Assembly (NCBI GenBank): GCA_033763895.1
Contig: JANRJQ010000007.1
Span: forward strand, 124,001 to 188,000
Origin: Chloroherpetonaceae bacterium
Lineage (GTDB): Bacteria; Bacteroidota; Chlorobiia; Chlorobiales; Thermochlorobacteraceae
Length of the DNA stretch: 64,000 nt
Reading direction: 5' to 3'
The notes beneath the pieces were generated by a model. That model saw only the letters and a program-made list of their open reading frames with translations. It did no database searches and was not told the DNA's origin. This document shows, one piece after another, positions 45,496 through 53,296 of the stretch (its first letter is position 1; each line of letters starts with the position of its first letter). Both the position numbers and the translations under genes were made by a program.

Positions 45496-46476
45496 TTAAT
45501 TTTTAGGTATTGAGATATTCACTTTTAGTTGATCAATCCTTATAGGACTTACCAATGGCCAATTTCCCGGGAAAACATGAAATTCATACCCACCGTCATA
45601 TTGACCATAATTAGGTTTTACCATCCCTTCATGTATTACTTGAATTTGATCATTCTTAAATGTAACCCTAAAACTTGGTTTGGAAGGCAAAGCTAACTTT
45701 GATTGTGCAGATTGAGCATCGTCATAAAATTCATTACTATAATGAACAGATTTTGGCTTACCTTTGGCATCAACACCCGGAATAACACCATCTCTATCAA
45801 TTGCTTGCATTTCGCCTTCGCCAATATATCTGAAACCTATACCATCTAAAGCATTGCCAGTAATTGGATTTCTACCTTGGTCTATTGCTTGCGCGCTTGA
45901 AATAATTCCACCTTGAACAAATCCGTTAATTGCTCCAGATTTTAACCCACTTATAAACCCTGTTCCAAAATTACCATCAAAACTTCCTCCATTATACCAA
46001 CTCAAGGTGCCATTAACTATTCCAGATACGAAGCCTCCTGTTATCGCGTTTGATACCGCTCCATTTAATGCCGGTGAGGATGATAATGAAAATCCATTGA
46101 TTGTGGTATGATTTAATGCTGTACCTACATAGGGCTGAATAATGGTGCTAAGTCAAAAACTGGCAACAGAAATACTCGAACTAATTAGGCCACTTCCTAA
46201 ACCTTGCCCCAGATTTCCACCCCTTAACAATGTATTTCCAAAACCTTGAATGAAGCCGCCAATCGCAGCCCCACCATATCCGGGCCATAAAAGATTTGAT
46301 GCAGCTGAAGCACCTCCAATTGCAGCAAAACCAGCAAACTTACCTATGTTAAAACTTCCATCCTGAGTTATTGCATCCCAATTTGAAATTACATTGTTTG
46401 TTGCACCTAATGAAACTGCTGCAATCGCTGCCCAAGTAAATGGATCAAAAAACTCCCCATTCCTATCCACAACCAT
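45496..46476 (-). pseudogene. RHS-tip toxin interrupted by an in-frame TGA
   Basis: From the core (FCRNSPLMVVDRNGEFFDPF) the frame runs through a Gly/Ala-rich linker to SSSISVASF and a TGA at 46153-46155. It then continues in frame (LSTIIQPYVGTALNHTTING ... GGFVSGIVNGTLSWYNGG) to the tip domain ending IDQLKVNISIPKN. The tip has GFRYIGEGEMQAIDRDGVIPG and KPKSVHYSNEFYDDAQSAQ, a layout seen in RHS tips of the ADP-ribosyltransferase-like or TreTu-like type (low certainty). One nonsense change separates it from an open 327-codon frame. No start codon precedes the core; a stop lies just upstream at about 46688. Confidence 0.8.
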
Positions 46477-46676
46477 CAGAGGCGAATTCCTGCAGAAGGC
46501 ATAGGGCGAGAACTGCTGATCGGCGGGGTCTATGGCATAGAAGCGGTTGAAGTCTGTATTGTACAGCCGTGCTCTAAAGTTCCAGAGTTTGCCATCGCCT
46601 TCGTTTTCTTGGCCGGAGAAGTAATCGCGGTACCACGATGTTGGGTCGAAGCCACCCTCAAATAGGTAGGCAGTGC
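46446..46676 (-). repeat. RHS core copy 9
   Basis: Complete core with distal AACTCCCCATTCCTATCC and proximal GTTGGGTCGAAGCC ... GGTAGGCAG. It is in frame with the interrupted toxin. Confidence 0.93.
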
Positions 46677-46684
46677 TTTACGCT

Positions 46685-47026
46685 TTAAGTCAATTTATTT
46701 ATCAGCCTGCGAACTAAACCCAAAAAAAATGTTGAGGATACTTCTCCAAGCACACCAAGAATCAGGGTTTCGGAAAGTGTGGTTAGTTTAAGCAACTTAA
46801 ACACCGAGGGTTTATTTAATCCTGTTTTTTGAAATTCGATATCATCAGGCAACAAAATCACGTCGTCTAATTCTGCGTTGCTTAATTGGGAAGAAATAAA
46901 CATCACCAGATAGTCGTTATAAGTCGTAGAGGCGGGCGATAAAATCAAGACTGGTCTTTGTTTTGCGCCAGTACCGTCTGTAAAAGGAAACTCAGCAAGG
47001 ACAATTTCCCCGCGCTTATATTTCAT
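46685..47026 (-). CDS. MazF/PemK-family toxin
   Basis: A 113-residue endoribonuclease of the PemK/MazF fold: YKRGEIVLAEFPFTDGTGAKQRPVLILSP (catalytic Arg in the QRPVLI strand), VMFISSQLSNAELDDVIL, TGLNKPSVFKLLKLTTL and ILGVLGEVSS. It is on the same strand as the RHS cores, immediately behind copy 9, and overlaps the stop of its antitoxin by 4 bases (ATGA). Intact. Confidence 0.9.
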   Translation of the reverse strand: MKYKRGEIVLAEFPFTDGTGAKQRPVLILSPASTTYNDYLVMFISSQLSNAELDDVILLPDDIEFQKTGLNKPSVFKLLKLTTLSETLILGVLGEVSSTFFLGLVRRLINKLT

Positions 47027-47256
47027 CGCTGCTCCTTGAGGTCTTTCAATGAATATCCATCTTCCGACTCACTTTTAAGAAAGGCAAAAGTTGGGTCTTT
47101 TTGAATAAGATTCAAGGTGATATTAACTTCTTCAGATTGCGAAGGCTTCGCAACCTCACGCTGCAATTCGTGAGTAATGAACTCGATAAGTAATAGTTTT
47201 TCAGCTACAGAGCAGAATTTCACTGCATTTGTGATTTCTTGAATTGACATAATCAA
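47023..47256 (-). CDS. Antitoxin of the MazF-like toxin
   Basis: A 77-residue acidic protein, MSIQEITNAVKFCSVAEKLLLIEFITHEL... with a C-terminal DPTFAFLKSESEDGYSLKDLKEQR. This N-terminal helical pattern (TxxAxxLSxxEKxxLIexLxxeL) is common in small antitoxins. It lies directly upstream of, and overlaps, the PemK/MazF toxin. It is not a classical AbrB-type MazE. Confidence 0.75.
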   Translation of the reverse strand: MIMSIQEITNAVKFCSVAEKLLLIEFITHELQREVAKPSQSEEVNITLNLIQKDPTFAFLKSESEDGYSLKDLKEQR

Positions 47257-47363
47257 CTGAAGGATATTTTTTTCTTTAATATACTCAACCTATAGGATTT
47301 TCTTTAAAGTCAATTTTCATAGCCTATCTTTTAGAATCACTTTCAAAATAAAGTTAAAAAATC

Positions 47364-47482
47364 TCCGCAGAAAGCGTAGGGCGAGAACTGCTGATCGGCA
47401 GGGTCTAAAGCATAGAAGCGGTTGAAGTCGGTGTTGTAAAGTATTGCTCTAAAATTCGAGAGCTTGGAATCGCCTTCATTTT
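47364..47482 (-). repeat. RHS core copy 10 (degenerate)
   Basis: Begins at TCCGCAGAAAGCGTAGGG and ends at AGCTTGGAATCGCCTTCATT; several substitutions and an early proximal end. Confidence 0.88.
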
Positions 47483-47503
47483 ATCTTATTATGTTGGAAA
47501 TAA

Positions 47504-48088
47504 TTATTCTATACTCCCATTATTTAATTCGTCCATTATCCAATTATCTGAAGGTGGTAATGAATCGTATTGTACAAACTGAAGTTTATAATATATTTCT
47601 TTCTCTACAAATTTTTTTCCTTCTTGAATTCTTTTTGTATAAAATACAATTGTTGTATCATTTAATACAAAACCTTCTAATTCCACAACTTTCCATAAAA
47701 GTATTTTGAATCCTCCACTTGGCATAGAATTATGTCCAAAATATTGTACAAATATTTTTTATCTTTCAACTTCATATCTTCCCCACATCCACAAATCATT
47801 TATTCTTATATCTTCAATTTTTTTTAATTTATAATTTTTCAAATTTTTTTCTCCAAACGGGTTACAAAAATAACCATTTCTAAAAAAAATCAATGTGTAA
47901 TCATTGTATATAATGCCGTTTTCTTTAATTGGCATATAATAATAACCATTTGTTTTAAATTTTACTTTTGTAGAATCAAATTCATCAATTCTTTTCTTAT
48001 TGAACTTCCACAAAGTAAAATCTGATGAAATACATGAATTAATAAAAAAAACAGATAGAGCAAAAATTATATGTTTATAATTTTTCAT
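47504..48088 (-). pseudogene. Lipoprotein, candidate immunity protein, with one in-frame stop
   Basis: The frame starts MKNYKHIIFALSVFFINSCISS (lipoprotein signal, lipobox INSC) and reads through WMWGRYEVER to a TAA at 47759-47761. It continues in the same frame (KIFVQYFGHNSMPSGGFKIL ... DNWIMDELNNGSIE) to 47504. The upstream and downstream halves have the same composition and no overlap with other genes, so this is best read as one 195-codon gene with a nonsense change. It lies just downstream of the type-23-like toxin, as expected for its immunity gene. Confidence 0.65.
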
Positions 48089-48112
48089 AAAATCTTATTC
48101 CTATTATGAAAA

Positions 48113-49067
48113 TTAATAATAAAATCTATTCCTACTACCATAATGATAATACAATGAGCTATAATTCCCTCTTTTAAAATAAGGTGAACCAGAAATATAT
48201 TTGTGAACACCATTTTGAAAAAAAACCCTGTATCCAAGGTTCATTAATTCCAAATCTATGGACACTCCCATTTTGACCGGCAATTCCACAATATAGACTA
48301 CTAAAGTAAACTTTGCCATTTTTATATGTATTTTTTTCATTTCCCCCCCAATAAGGATCTTCATAATTTGGTTCTAAATTATTATCATCTTTAGATGAAC
48401 CAGCATTATTTGTATAAATTTCAGAACCAACCTTAAAGTTGTAAGCACTAATTTCCAAAGTTGATGTTCTTCCTTTATCAGAATTTAATAGGTCGTTATA
48501 AAGACTTAAGCTAAATTGATTGTTTCCTAATTGCACACCATCCACTGTTTGGTTAAAATCACTTTCAGTTCCTCTAAATTGTGTTCGTGATAATAGGAAT
48601 TTATTATTTCCATCGGTGTAACCTCCAAATACCCCAGCGGTAATATAAGGACCGTTAGTGATTAAGCCAGAACCGCCTCCAACTCCAATACTTCCTCCAA
48701 ACACTGAATTCCCAAAACGTGCCTCTCCACTTAAATTTAATCCAAGAGAAATACCATTAGTATTTAATGAAAATGAAGGGGATAAACTAAGAGATACATT
48801 ACCGATTTGCATATTTGCACTTGGTAAATATGAACTTGCAATTGCTGAAGCTGACCACCCTACTGAGCCCCAAAAACCTGCTGAAGCACCACCTGTATTT
48901 AACGCCAACCAACCCTGCGCTGCTAAATAACCACCTGATTTTACAGCTTCCCATCCCCAATCACCTTTAGAAATGCCGTGATGCAAATATCCTGCTGTAA
49001 ATGAAACTCCAACCATAATTAAATCATCAATTATAAACCAGCGCCCTTTCTTATCCACATACATCAA
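48113..49067 (-). pseudogene. RHS-tip toxin, polymorphic toxin type 23-like, frameshifted in a homopolymer
   Basis: Starts within core copy 11 (MYVDKKGRWF) and continues through a Gly-rich beta-repeat region (SLSPSFSLNTNGISLGLNLSG, GSIGVGGGSGLITNG) to NGKVYFSSLYCGIAGQNGSVHRFGINEPWIQ. The text then goes out of frame at an eight-base A run (48218-48225 on the plus strand). The other frame supplies the missing end, FFQNGVHKYISGSPYFKRGN then YSSLYYHYG. This matches the type 23 polymorphic-toxin tip of Bacteroidota (NGxVYSSPLYxG...VQNFVHKYI). Removing one base of the run restores the full frame. The core itself also carries a TAG at 49209-49211. Confidence 0.82.
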
Positions 49068-49227
49068 TGGCGAATTTCCGCAGAAGGCGTAGGGCGAGAA
49101 CTGTTGGTCGGCGGGGTCTAAGGCATAGAAACGGTTGAAGTCGGTGTTGTATAGCCTCGCTCTAAAGTTCCAAAGTTTTCCATCGCCTTCGTTTTCTTGG
49201 CCGGAGAACTAGTATCGGTACCACGGA
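49041..49227 (-). repeat. RHS core copy 11
   Basis: Complete core; a C-to-G change turns the second Tyr of YRYYFSG into TAG (49209-49211). It is in frame with the type-23-like tip. Confidence 0.93.
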
Positions 49228-49383
49228 ATTTGAATTGAAACAGATCGTGTTTCCAAAAAATGAAATTTTAAACTTTTAATTACATAATAGTATAAGAAAA
49301 CTTTTCATATCTTTTTTTGTATTAAATTATTAAATTTATAGGGTGTATTTTTAATAACATTATACTTAATTGCTAATTTCTTC

Positions 49384-49845
49384 CTAATTTAGCTGTTCTT
49401 TGAACCATAAATTCATTTTTTTAATCACACTCTTTTCTCCGACAATAAAATCACTTGCAAATTCTTCTGTCAAAGCAGCACTTATCTTTATTGAATCTTC
49501 AACTGTTTTAACATCTTTAAAGAAGTCTTTATAATCCTTACCTATTTTATACTTAATTATCTCATCCAAATAAAAAGTTTGGAGCTGATAATCCTCTTTT
49601 TTAAAAAATTCTTTAATAGTGTATATACCGGGTCGAATTTCGAACTCATCAATATTTTGATTGGAAAATTGTATTTGGGGAAATTTTTCACGAAATTCAT
49701 AAATAATATAAACACCTACAGTACTAGATGAAAATTTTGCATATAGAGCATAGTCGTAAGCTATAATTTCTTTTATCTTAAAATTATATTTAGACAACAA
49801 AAAACCAAAATGTTTGCTGACTATTTCAAAGTGATTTTTATTCAT
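49384..49845 (-). CDS. Candidate immunity protein of the intact RHS tip
   Basis: A 153-residue soluble protein, MNKNHFEIVSKHFGFLLSKYNFKIKEIIAYDYALYAKFSSSTVGVYIIYEF... Small acidic alpha/beta proteins with this type of N-terminus are frequent immunity proteins in Bacteroidota toxin loci. It begins 3 bases after the stop of the RHS-tip toxin on the same strand. The role is inferred from position. Confidence 0.65.
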   Translation of the reverse strand: MNKNHFEIVSKHFGFLLSKYNFKIKEIIAYDYALYAKFSSSTVGVYIIYEFREKFPQIQFSNQNIDEFEIRPGIYTIKEFFKKEDYQLQTFYLDEIIKYKIGKDYKDFFKDVKTVEDSIKISAALTEEFASDFIVGEKSVIKKMNLWFKEQLN

Positions 49846-49848
49846 TGG

Positions 49849-50868
49849 TTAATATCCTAAAAGTTTTATAGTTGGATAGCCTAACTCTTCAATTATATCC
49901 TTCTCAAGTTGATAAAATGGGCTTGTTATATTTGTCCCCTTCGGACCAATATCATAAATCTTATATCCTTGACTAATTTTTGACTTGAGCCATCTTGCAT
50001 TTCTTGATTTTGCTGCAATAAGTTCTGCTTCCGTCATTAATCGGTCCCTTGGAAAATTTTTTGTCCAAGCTTGATACCATTTTGCCCCAATAGATCTTGC
50101 AGCAGGTTTAACTCTATACATACCTTCACCGATAACAATTGCCTTCTCTACACTTCTTGTTACACTTGGGAACAAACGCGCCCCCCCAATAAGCGAAGCA
50201 CTCGAACCAGCAAGCAATAGTGGATCTAAACCAGCTGAGATAGCCGTAGCAGCAACCTCTTCGAATATATCAATATTTTTTACATATTGAAGGTATTCAG
50301 GGTCTTGTGGGCTAGAAAACCCTTGAAGCGTTGAAGTGCCTTGTAATGCATTTAATGCATCTCCAAGTGCTTTCTTACCTGCAAAGGCTTCTTTAAAGCT
50401 TGTTGGAGTTGGAGCATCGGTGATTTCTAATTCGCCTTTGTATTTAACCTCCGGTGCAATATCATCCCCATCAATTATATTTATTTTCCTTCCAAATAAT
50501 TCACTATTTGTTGTACCGTTTGCATTTGGTATCGTTGTATTGAGTGGCAACGGCTGAATCGTGGGGTAAAACGCTATTTTTGCTAACCAAAGAGCATTAA
50601 CAGCCATTGAAACACTAAATACAGATTTGAGTGCAGTGATAATTGTAGGTGTCCCCCAAACTATTAATTCTGCAACCCGCCCATTCTTATCCACAACCAT
50701 CAGCGGCGAATTTCCGCAGAAGGCGTAGGGCGAGAACTGTTGGTCGGCGGGGTCTAAGGCATAGAAACGGTTGAAGTCTGTATTGTACAGCCGTGCTCTA
50801 AAGTTCCACAGTTTGCCGTCGCCTTCGTTTTCTTGGCCGGAGTGTAGCGAAAATACATAAAAGTACAA
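49849..50868 (-). CDS. RHS-core protein with intact uncharacterised toxin tip
   Basis: A 339-residue orphan tip. Residues 10-70 are the RHS core (SGQENEGDGKLWNFRARLYN ... FCGNSPLMVVDKNGRV), then a hydrophobic segment (IITALKSVFSVSMAVNALWLAK), a ~120-residue linker, and a basic C-terminal domain (RSIGAKWYQAWTKNFPRDRL, AKSRNARWLKSKISQGYKIYDIGPKGTNITSPFYQLEKDIIEELGY). The YDIGP...S.FY..E pattern recurs in polymorphic toxin tips of unresolved activity, probably nucleases. The frame is open and the immunity candidate is adjacent. No YD repeats are upstream, only a repeat-rich intergenic region. Confidence 0.8.
   Translation of the reverse strand: MYFYVFSLHSGQENEGDGKLWNFRARLYNTDFNRFYALDPADQQFSPYAFCGNSPLMVVDKNGRVAELIVWGTPTIITALKSVFSVSMAVNALWLAKIAFYPTIQPLPLNTTIPNANGTTNSELFGRKINIIDGDDIAPEVKYKGELEITDAPTPTSFKEAFAGKKALGDALNALQGTSTLQGFSSPQDPEYLQYVKNIDIFEEVAATAISAGLDPLLLAGSSASLIGGARLFPSVTRSVEKAIVIGEGMYRVKPAARSIGAKWYQAWTKNFPRDRLMTEAELIAAKSRNARWLKSKISQGYKIYDIGPKGTNITSPFYQLEKDIIEELGYPTIKLLGY
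50679..50843 (-). repeat. RHS core copy 12
   Basis: Complete core from CCCATTCTTATCCACAACCA to TTCTTGGCCGGAGTG, in frame with the intact tip; the most upstream copy of the array in coding direction. Confidence 0.93.
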
Positions 50869-51000
50869 CTTTTAACCACCGTAATGATGCACTTCTTTGC
50901 TGTTCGGTTTTAATTAGGCGTCTCTACGGTTACGATTCGCTATTCACGGTAAGCAAGAACAGTTCATTTTTTTGCCTGCTTCATTAAATCATTATGCCGC

Positions 51001-51159
51001 TTTGTTACCGTGATTATGCCACATTATTACCGTGATTATGCAGCCTTTTCACCGCGATTATGCTGCATTGTTACCGTAAGAATGCAGCCTTCTCACCGTT
51101 AAAACCAGCTTGATTTCCGCCGTTAAAACCAAGCTGGTTTTCGCCGTCAAAACCAATGC
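51001..51159. repeat. Seven degenerate 22-24-bp tandem units
   Basis: Units built on TTACCGTGATTATGCAGCCT drift to CACCGTTAAAACCAGCTTG and CGCCGTCAAAACCAATGCA; starts are near 51001, 51024, 51047, 51069, 51091, 51113 and 51137. They fill most of the 353-base gap between RHS copy 12 and the HU-like gene. No reading frame accompanies them. Confidence 0.75.
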
Positions 51160-51221
51160 ATTGTTCACTTTTTTGACTAAAATATTACTTTTCGTAATTT
51201 TTTAGAGAGTTTCTCATGCAC

Positions 51222-51920
51222 TTAGGGCACGGTAAGGAAGTCGGAAAGGCTTCCTTTTCGCACCGTATTGTCTTTGGTATAGGAGCGCCGAACGTCAAGC
51301 GTATAGGTTCCCGCCGTAAGCGTAGGCGGTATATTAAACATCAATTTACCTTGGGTTCGGGTGGCATACACGGCGACTTTGGTTTCGGTTCCGTCATTTC
51401 GCACAAAAAAGACCCCTTCATCCGGATTTTGGGGATTGAATTTTAATTCTTCCCCCACAATCTGCCCGATTCCTCCCGGCGTAACAATGCTATTCACGGT
51501 ATTGGTATTCACATTCAAGAATTCAAGCAATGTAGGGCTTGGAATTGGCTGCAAGGTTTTCTCAACCCTTGCATTTTGAAACTTTTCTGTAAGCAAAGTA
51601 CCCGATGAAACGGTTGCACGCACCGTGTGGCGCGAGGGGTCGAACGAATCGGTGACGCTATCAAATACCCCGGAAATCCCTGAACGGATATTGACGAGTG
51701 GGAGGTTGACAAAATTCCCATCGGCGACTTCATCCGCAACCACTTCAAAGAAGAGGTTTAAGACGGCGCGTGCGTCGGTTTCCGTGACGAGTGTTCCCCT
51801 TCGCGTCATCTTTGTGATGATATCCTCAAAAGTTAAAGAGTCATTGGCGATAACCCGAGCCGATTGGTCGTTCGGGTCGGGCGTAATCGGATTCGGCTGC
51901 AAATAATAGTTTATAGGCAT
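51222..51920 (-). CDS. HU/IHF-like DNA-binding domain protein with DUF4469 C-terminus
   Basis: A 232-residue protein. The N-terminal ~120 residues (YYLQPNPITPDPNDQSARVIANDSLTFEDIITKMTRRGTLVTETDARAVLNLFFEVVADEVADGNFVNLPLVNIRSGISGVFD) match the HU-like domain found in Bacteroidota/Chlorobiota proteins that also carry DUF4469. The C-terminal ~85 residues (GVFFVRNDGTETKVAVYATRTQGKLMFNIPPTLTAGTYTLDVRRSY) are that beta-sandwich. DNA binding is plausible from the fold but unproven. The 51921-52308 stretch upstream holds its promoter region and no convincing gene. Confidence 0.75.
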   Translation of the reverse strand: MPINYYLQPNPITPDPNDQSARVIANDSLTFEDIITKMTRRGTLVTETDARAVLNLFFEVVADEVADGNFVNLPLVNIRSGISGVFDSVTDSFDPSRHTVRATVSSGTLLTEKFQNARVEKTLQPIPSPTLLEFLNVNTNTVNSIVTPGGIGQIVGEELKFNPQNPDEGVFFVRNDGTETKVAVYATRTQGKLMFNIPPTLTAGTYTLDVRRSYTKDNTVRKGSLSDFLTVP

Positions 51921-52271
51921 AGTTGTAAAGATGTTTTAGAGATTGAAAAAACAATGAAACATTCTCATTCTATGGATGCCAATCAAACACACGGTAGCCT
52001 TGTCTAGAATGCACCAATGCACGGCGCAGCATTTATGAAGCGTAACGAAAGAAACAGTGAATTTGAGAGAACGGAGTAGAACGCCGGGGAACTTTGGGGT
52101 TCCGGGGGTTCTAAACAGCATCGGGTTATTTTAAGATATTTTTTTGAAGATTTCAAGGAAAGACATGTCTCTACAGCCGATAAAATAGATTTTAACAAAA
52201 ATTTAATCGTGAGTTTATAAGAAAATCAATTTAGAAAGTATGGAGAAAATGAGAAATTACTCACAACTACA

Positions 52272-52299
52272 AAAAAGGCGACCCTTTGGCCGCCTTTTT
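52272..52299 (-). terminator. Probable terminator after the secreted-protein pair
   Basis: AAAAAGGCG...CGCCTTTTT inverted repeat just below the stop of the gene at 52309; a T-run follows on the minus strand. A similar hairpin half occurs near 41945. Confidence 0.6.
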
Positions 52300-52308
52300 C
52301 CTTTTAGT

Positions 52309-53283
52309 TTAATCTTCAACAGGGAAATCGCTTAATTTTAATACAGAATCACCAGAGGTTTCTTTTGAGGGTTGCCACGCGCGCACATGAATAATCGGGG
52401 AGTTTTCATCTCTAAAGTCAATCAGCAAAAATAAATAGCCTCTATCGGAATAATTGGGCGTAGCATAGTTCTGAACCAAATTGACCCCATAAATATGCGG
52501 CAAAGCGGGATGCCGAACGACTTCAAGGCTATCAAATTCAACTTTTATGTACCTTGAAGCCTTAAAAACATCGCGCAGGCGTTTCATATACTGCGCTTTT
52601 GTTTGCCGGATCAGTTCAACCCGAGCCGGTGCCAAACCCATCATATCTTTTGAAGGCTTTTCTTGAATTACTTTTCCGGTGATAATGAGCGCATTATCAC
52701 TAAATACTTTTTGGAGAAATAAAATATCCTTGCGGTTATATGAAGTTCGAAAGTTCTCGGCAAAGTCCAAAATGAGTTTCCTAAGCCGTAAATCGGTGAC
52801 ATCTTCGCCATTTGTTACCTTAGTCGCTTGAGTGCCAAGCCCGAAATACAAATCTTCAATTTCACCCTTAAGATTAAATACAAAAACGCCGAGTTCTTTT
52901 TGAATTGAGCCGTCATCTAAAGTTAAAGAAAGCGGAATATCTCGGATTTCATATCCTTTGCCCGTTGGCAATTCCAATAAATTTACTTTTAATTCTAATT
53001 CCGTGCACCGAAAAGCTTGTGTTTGCCAAAGCCGTTTAATGGCAAATTTTCCTTCAAGGGATATCGCCACATCGGTGAAATCCGGCTCCGTTTCTGCCTC
53101 TAAAAATCCTGAATTAAAATTGTTAAGAAGTTTCGTTACGGATTTTTCTATTGTGCTCTGAGCCGCTTTATTTTTTGATTGATTTAAAAAAGAAACTTTC
53201 GTTTTATTTTGTGCCACTACTTCTAACCCGAAAATCAAAAAAAGAACGATGAAAAAAAAGTGAGAAATTTGATGTTTTTTCAT
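52309..53283 (-). CDS. Secreted protein of unknown function, NTF2-like C-terminal part
   Basis: A 324-residue protein with a signal peptide (MKKHQISHFFFIVLFLIFGLEVVAQ). The first half is beta-rich (AISLEGKFAIKRLWQTQAFRCTELELKVNLLEL). Residues ~160-310 (ILDFAENFRTSYNRKDILFLQKVFSDNALIITGKVI ... YLFLLIDFRDENSPIIHVRAWQP) look like an NTF2/SnoaL-type cone fold, common in Bacteroidota surface proteins. It lies 13 bases downstream of the PKD protein gene and is probably co-expressed with it. No defined function. Confidence 0.72.
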   Translation of the reverse strand: MKKHQISHFFFIVLFLIFGLEVVAQNKTKVSFLNQSKNKAAQSTIEKSVTKLLNNFNSGFLEAETEPDFTDVAISLEGKFAIKRLWQTQAFRCTELELKVNLLELPTGKGYEIRDIPLSLTLDDGSIQKELGVFVFNLKGEIEDLYFGLGTQATKVTNGEDVTDLRLRKLILDFAENFRTSYNRKDILFLQKVFSDNALIITGKVIQEKPSKDMMGLAPARVELIRQTKAQYMKRLRDVFKASRYIKVEFDSLEVVRHPALPHIYGVNLVQNYATPNYSDRGYLFLLIDFRDENSPIIHVRAWQPSKETSGDSVLKLSDFPVED

Positions 53284-53296
53284 TTGAAAATATTAA

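Noticed and set aside
29864-49067. Stop-codon reassignment or programmed readthrough explaining the in-frame stops
   Set aside because: All three stop types are involved, and the same codons terminate normal genes throughout the window; point lesions or sequencing errors are simpler.
29734-50843. Regularly recurring ~145-bp repeats resembling a CRISPR-like or integron attC array
   Set aside because: The repeats are too long, translate in one frame to the RHS core, and no cas gene, integrase or attC fold is visible; they are protein-coding remnants.
29446-50900. Insertion sequence or prophage as cause of the repeat region
   Set aside because: No transposase, integrase, terminal inverted repeats or phage genes were seen on either strand.
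52086-52104. GGAAC...GTTCC inverted repeat in the intergenic region upstream of the HU-like gene
   Set aside because: Short stem, no T-run, and no gene end adjacent; two small frames nearby (51936-52198) have no protein-like features.
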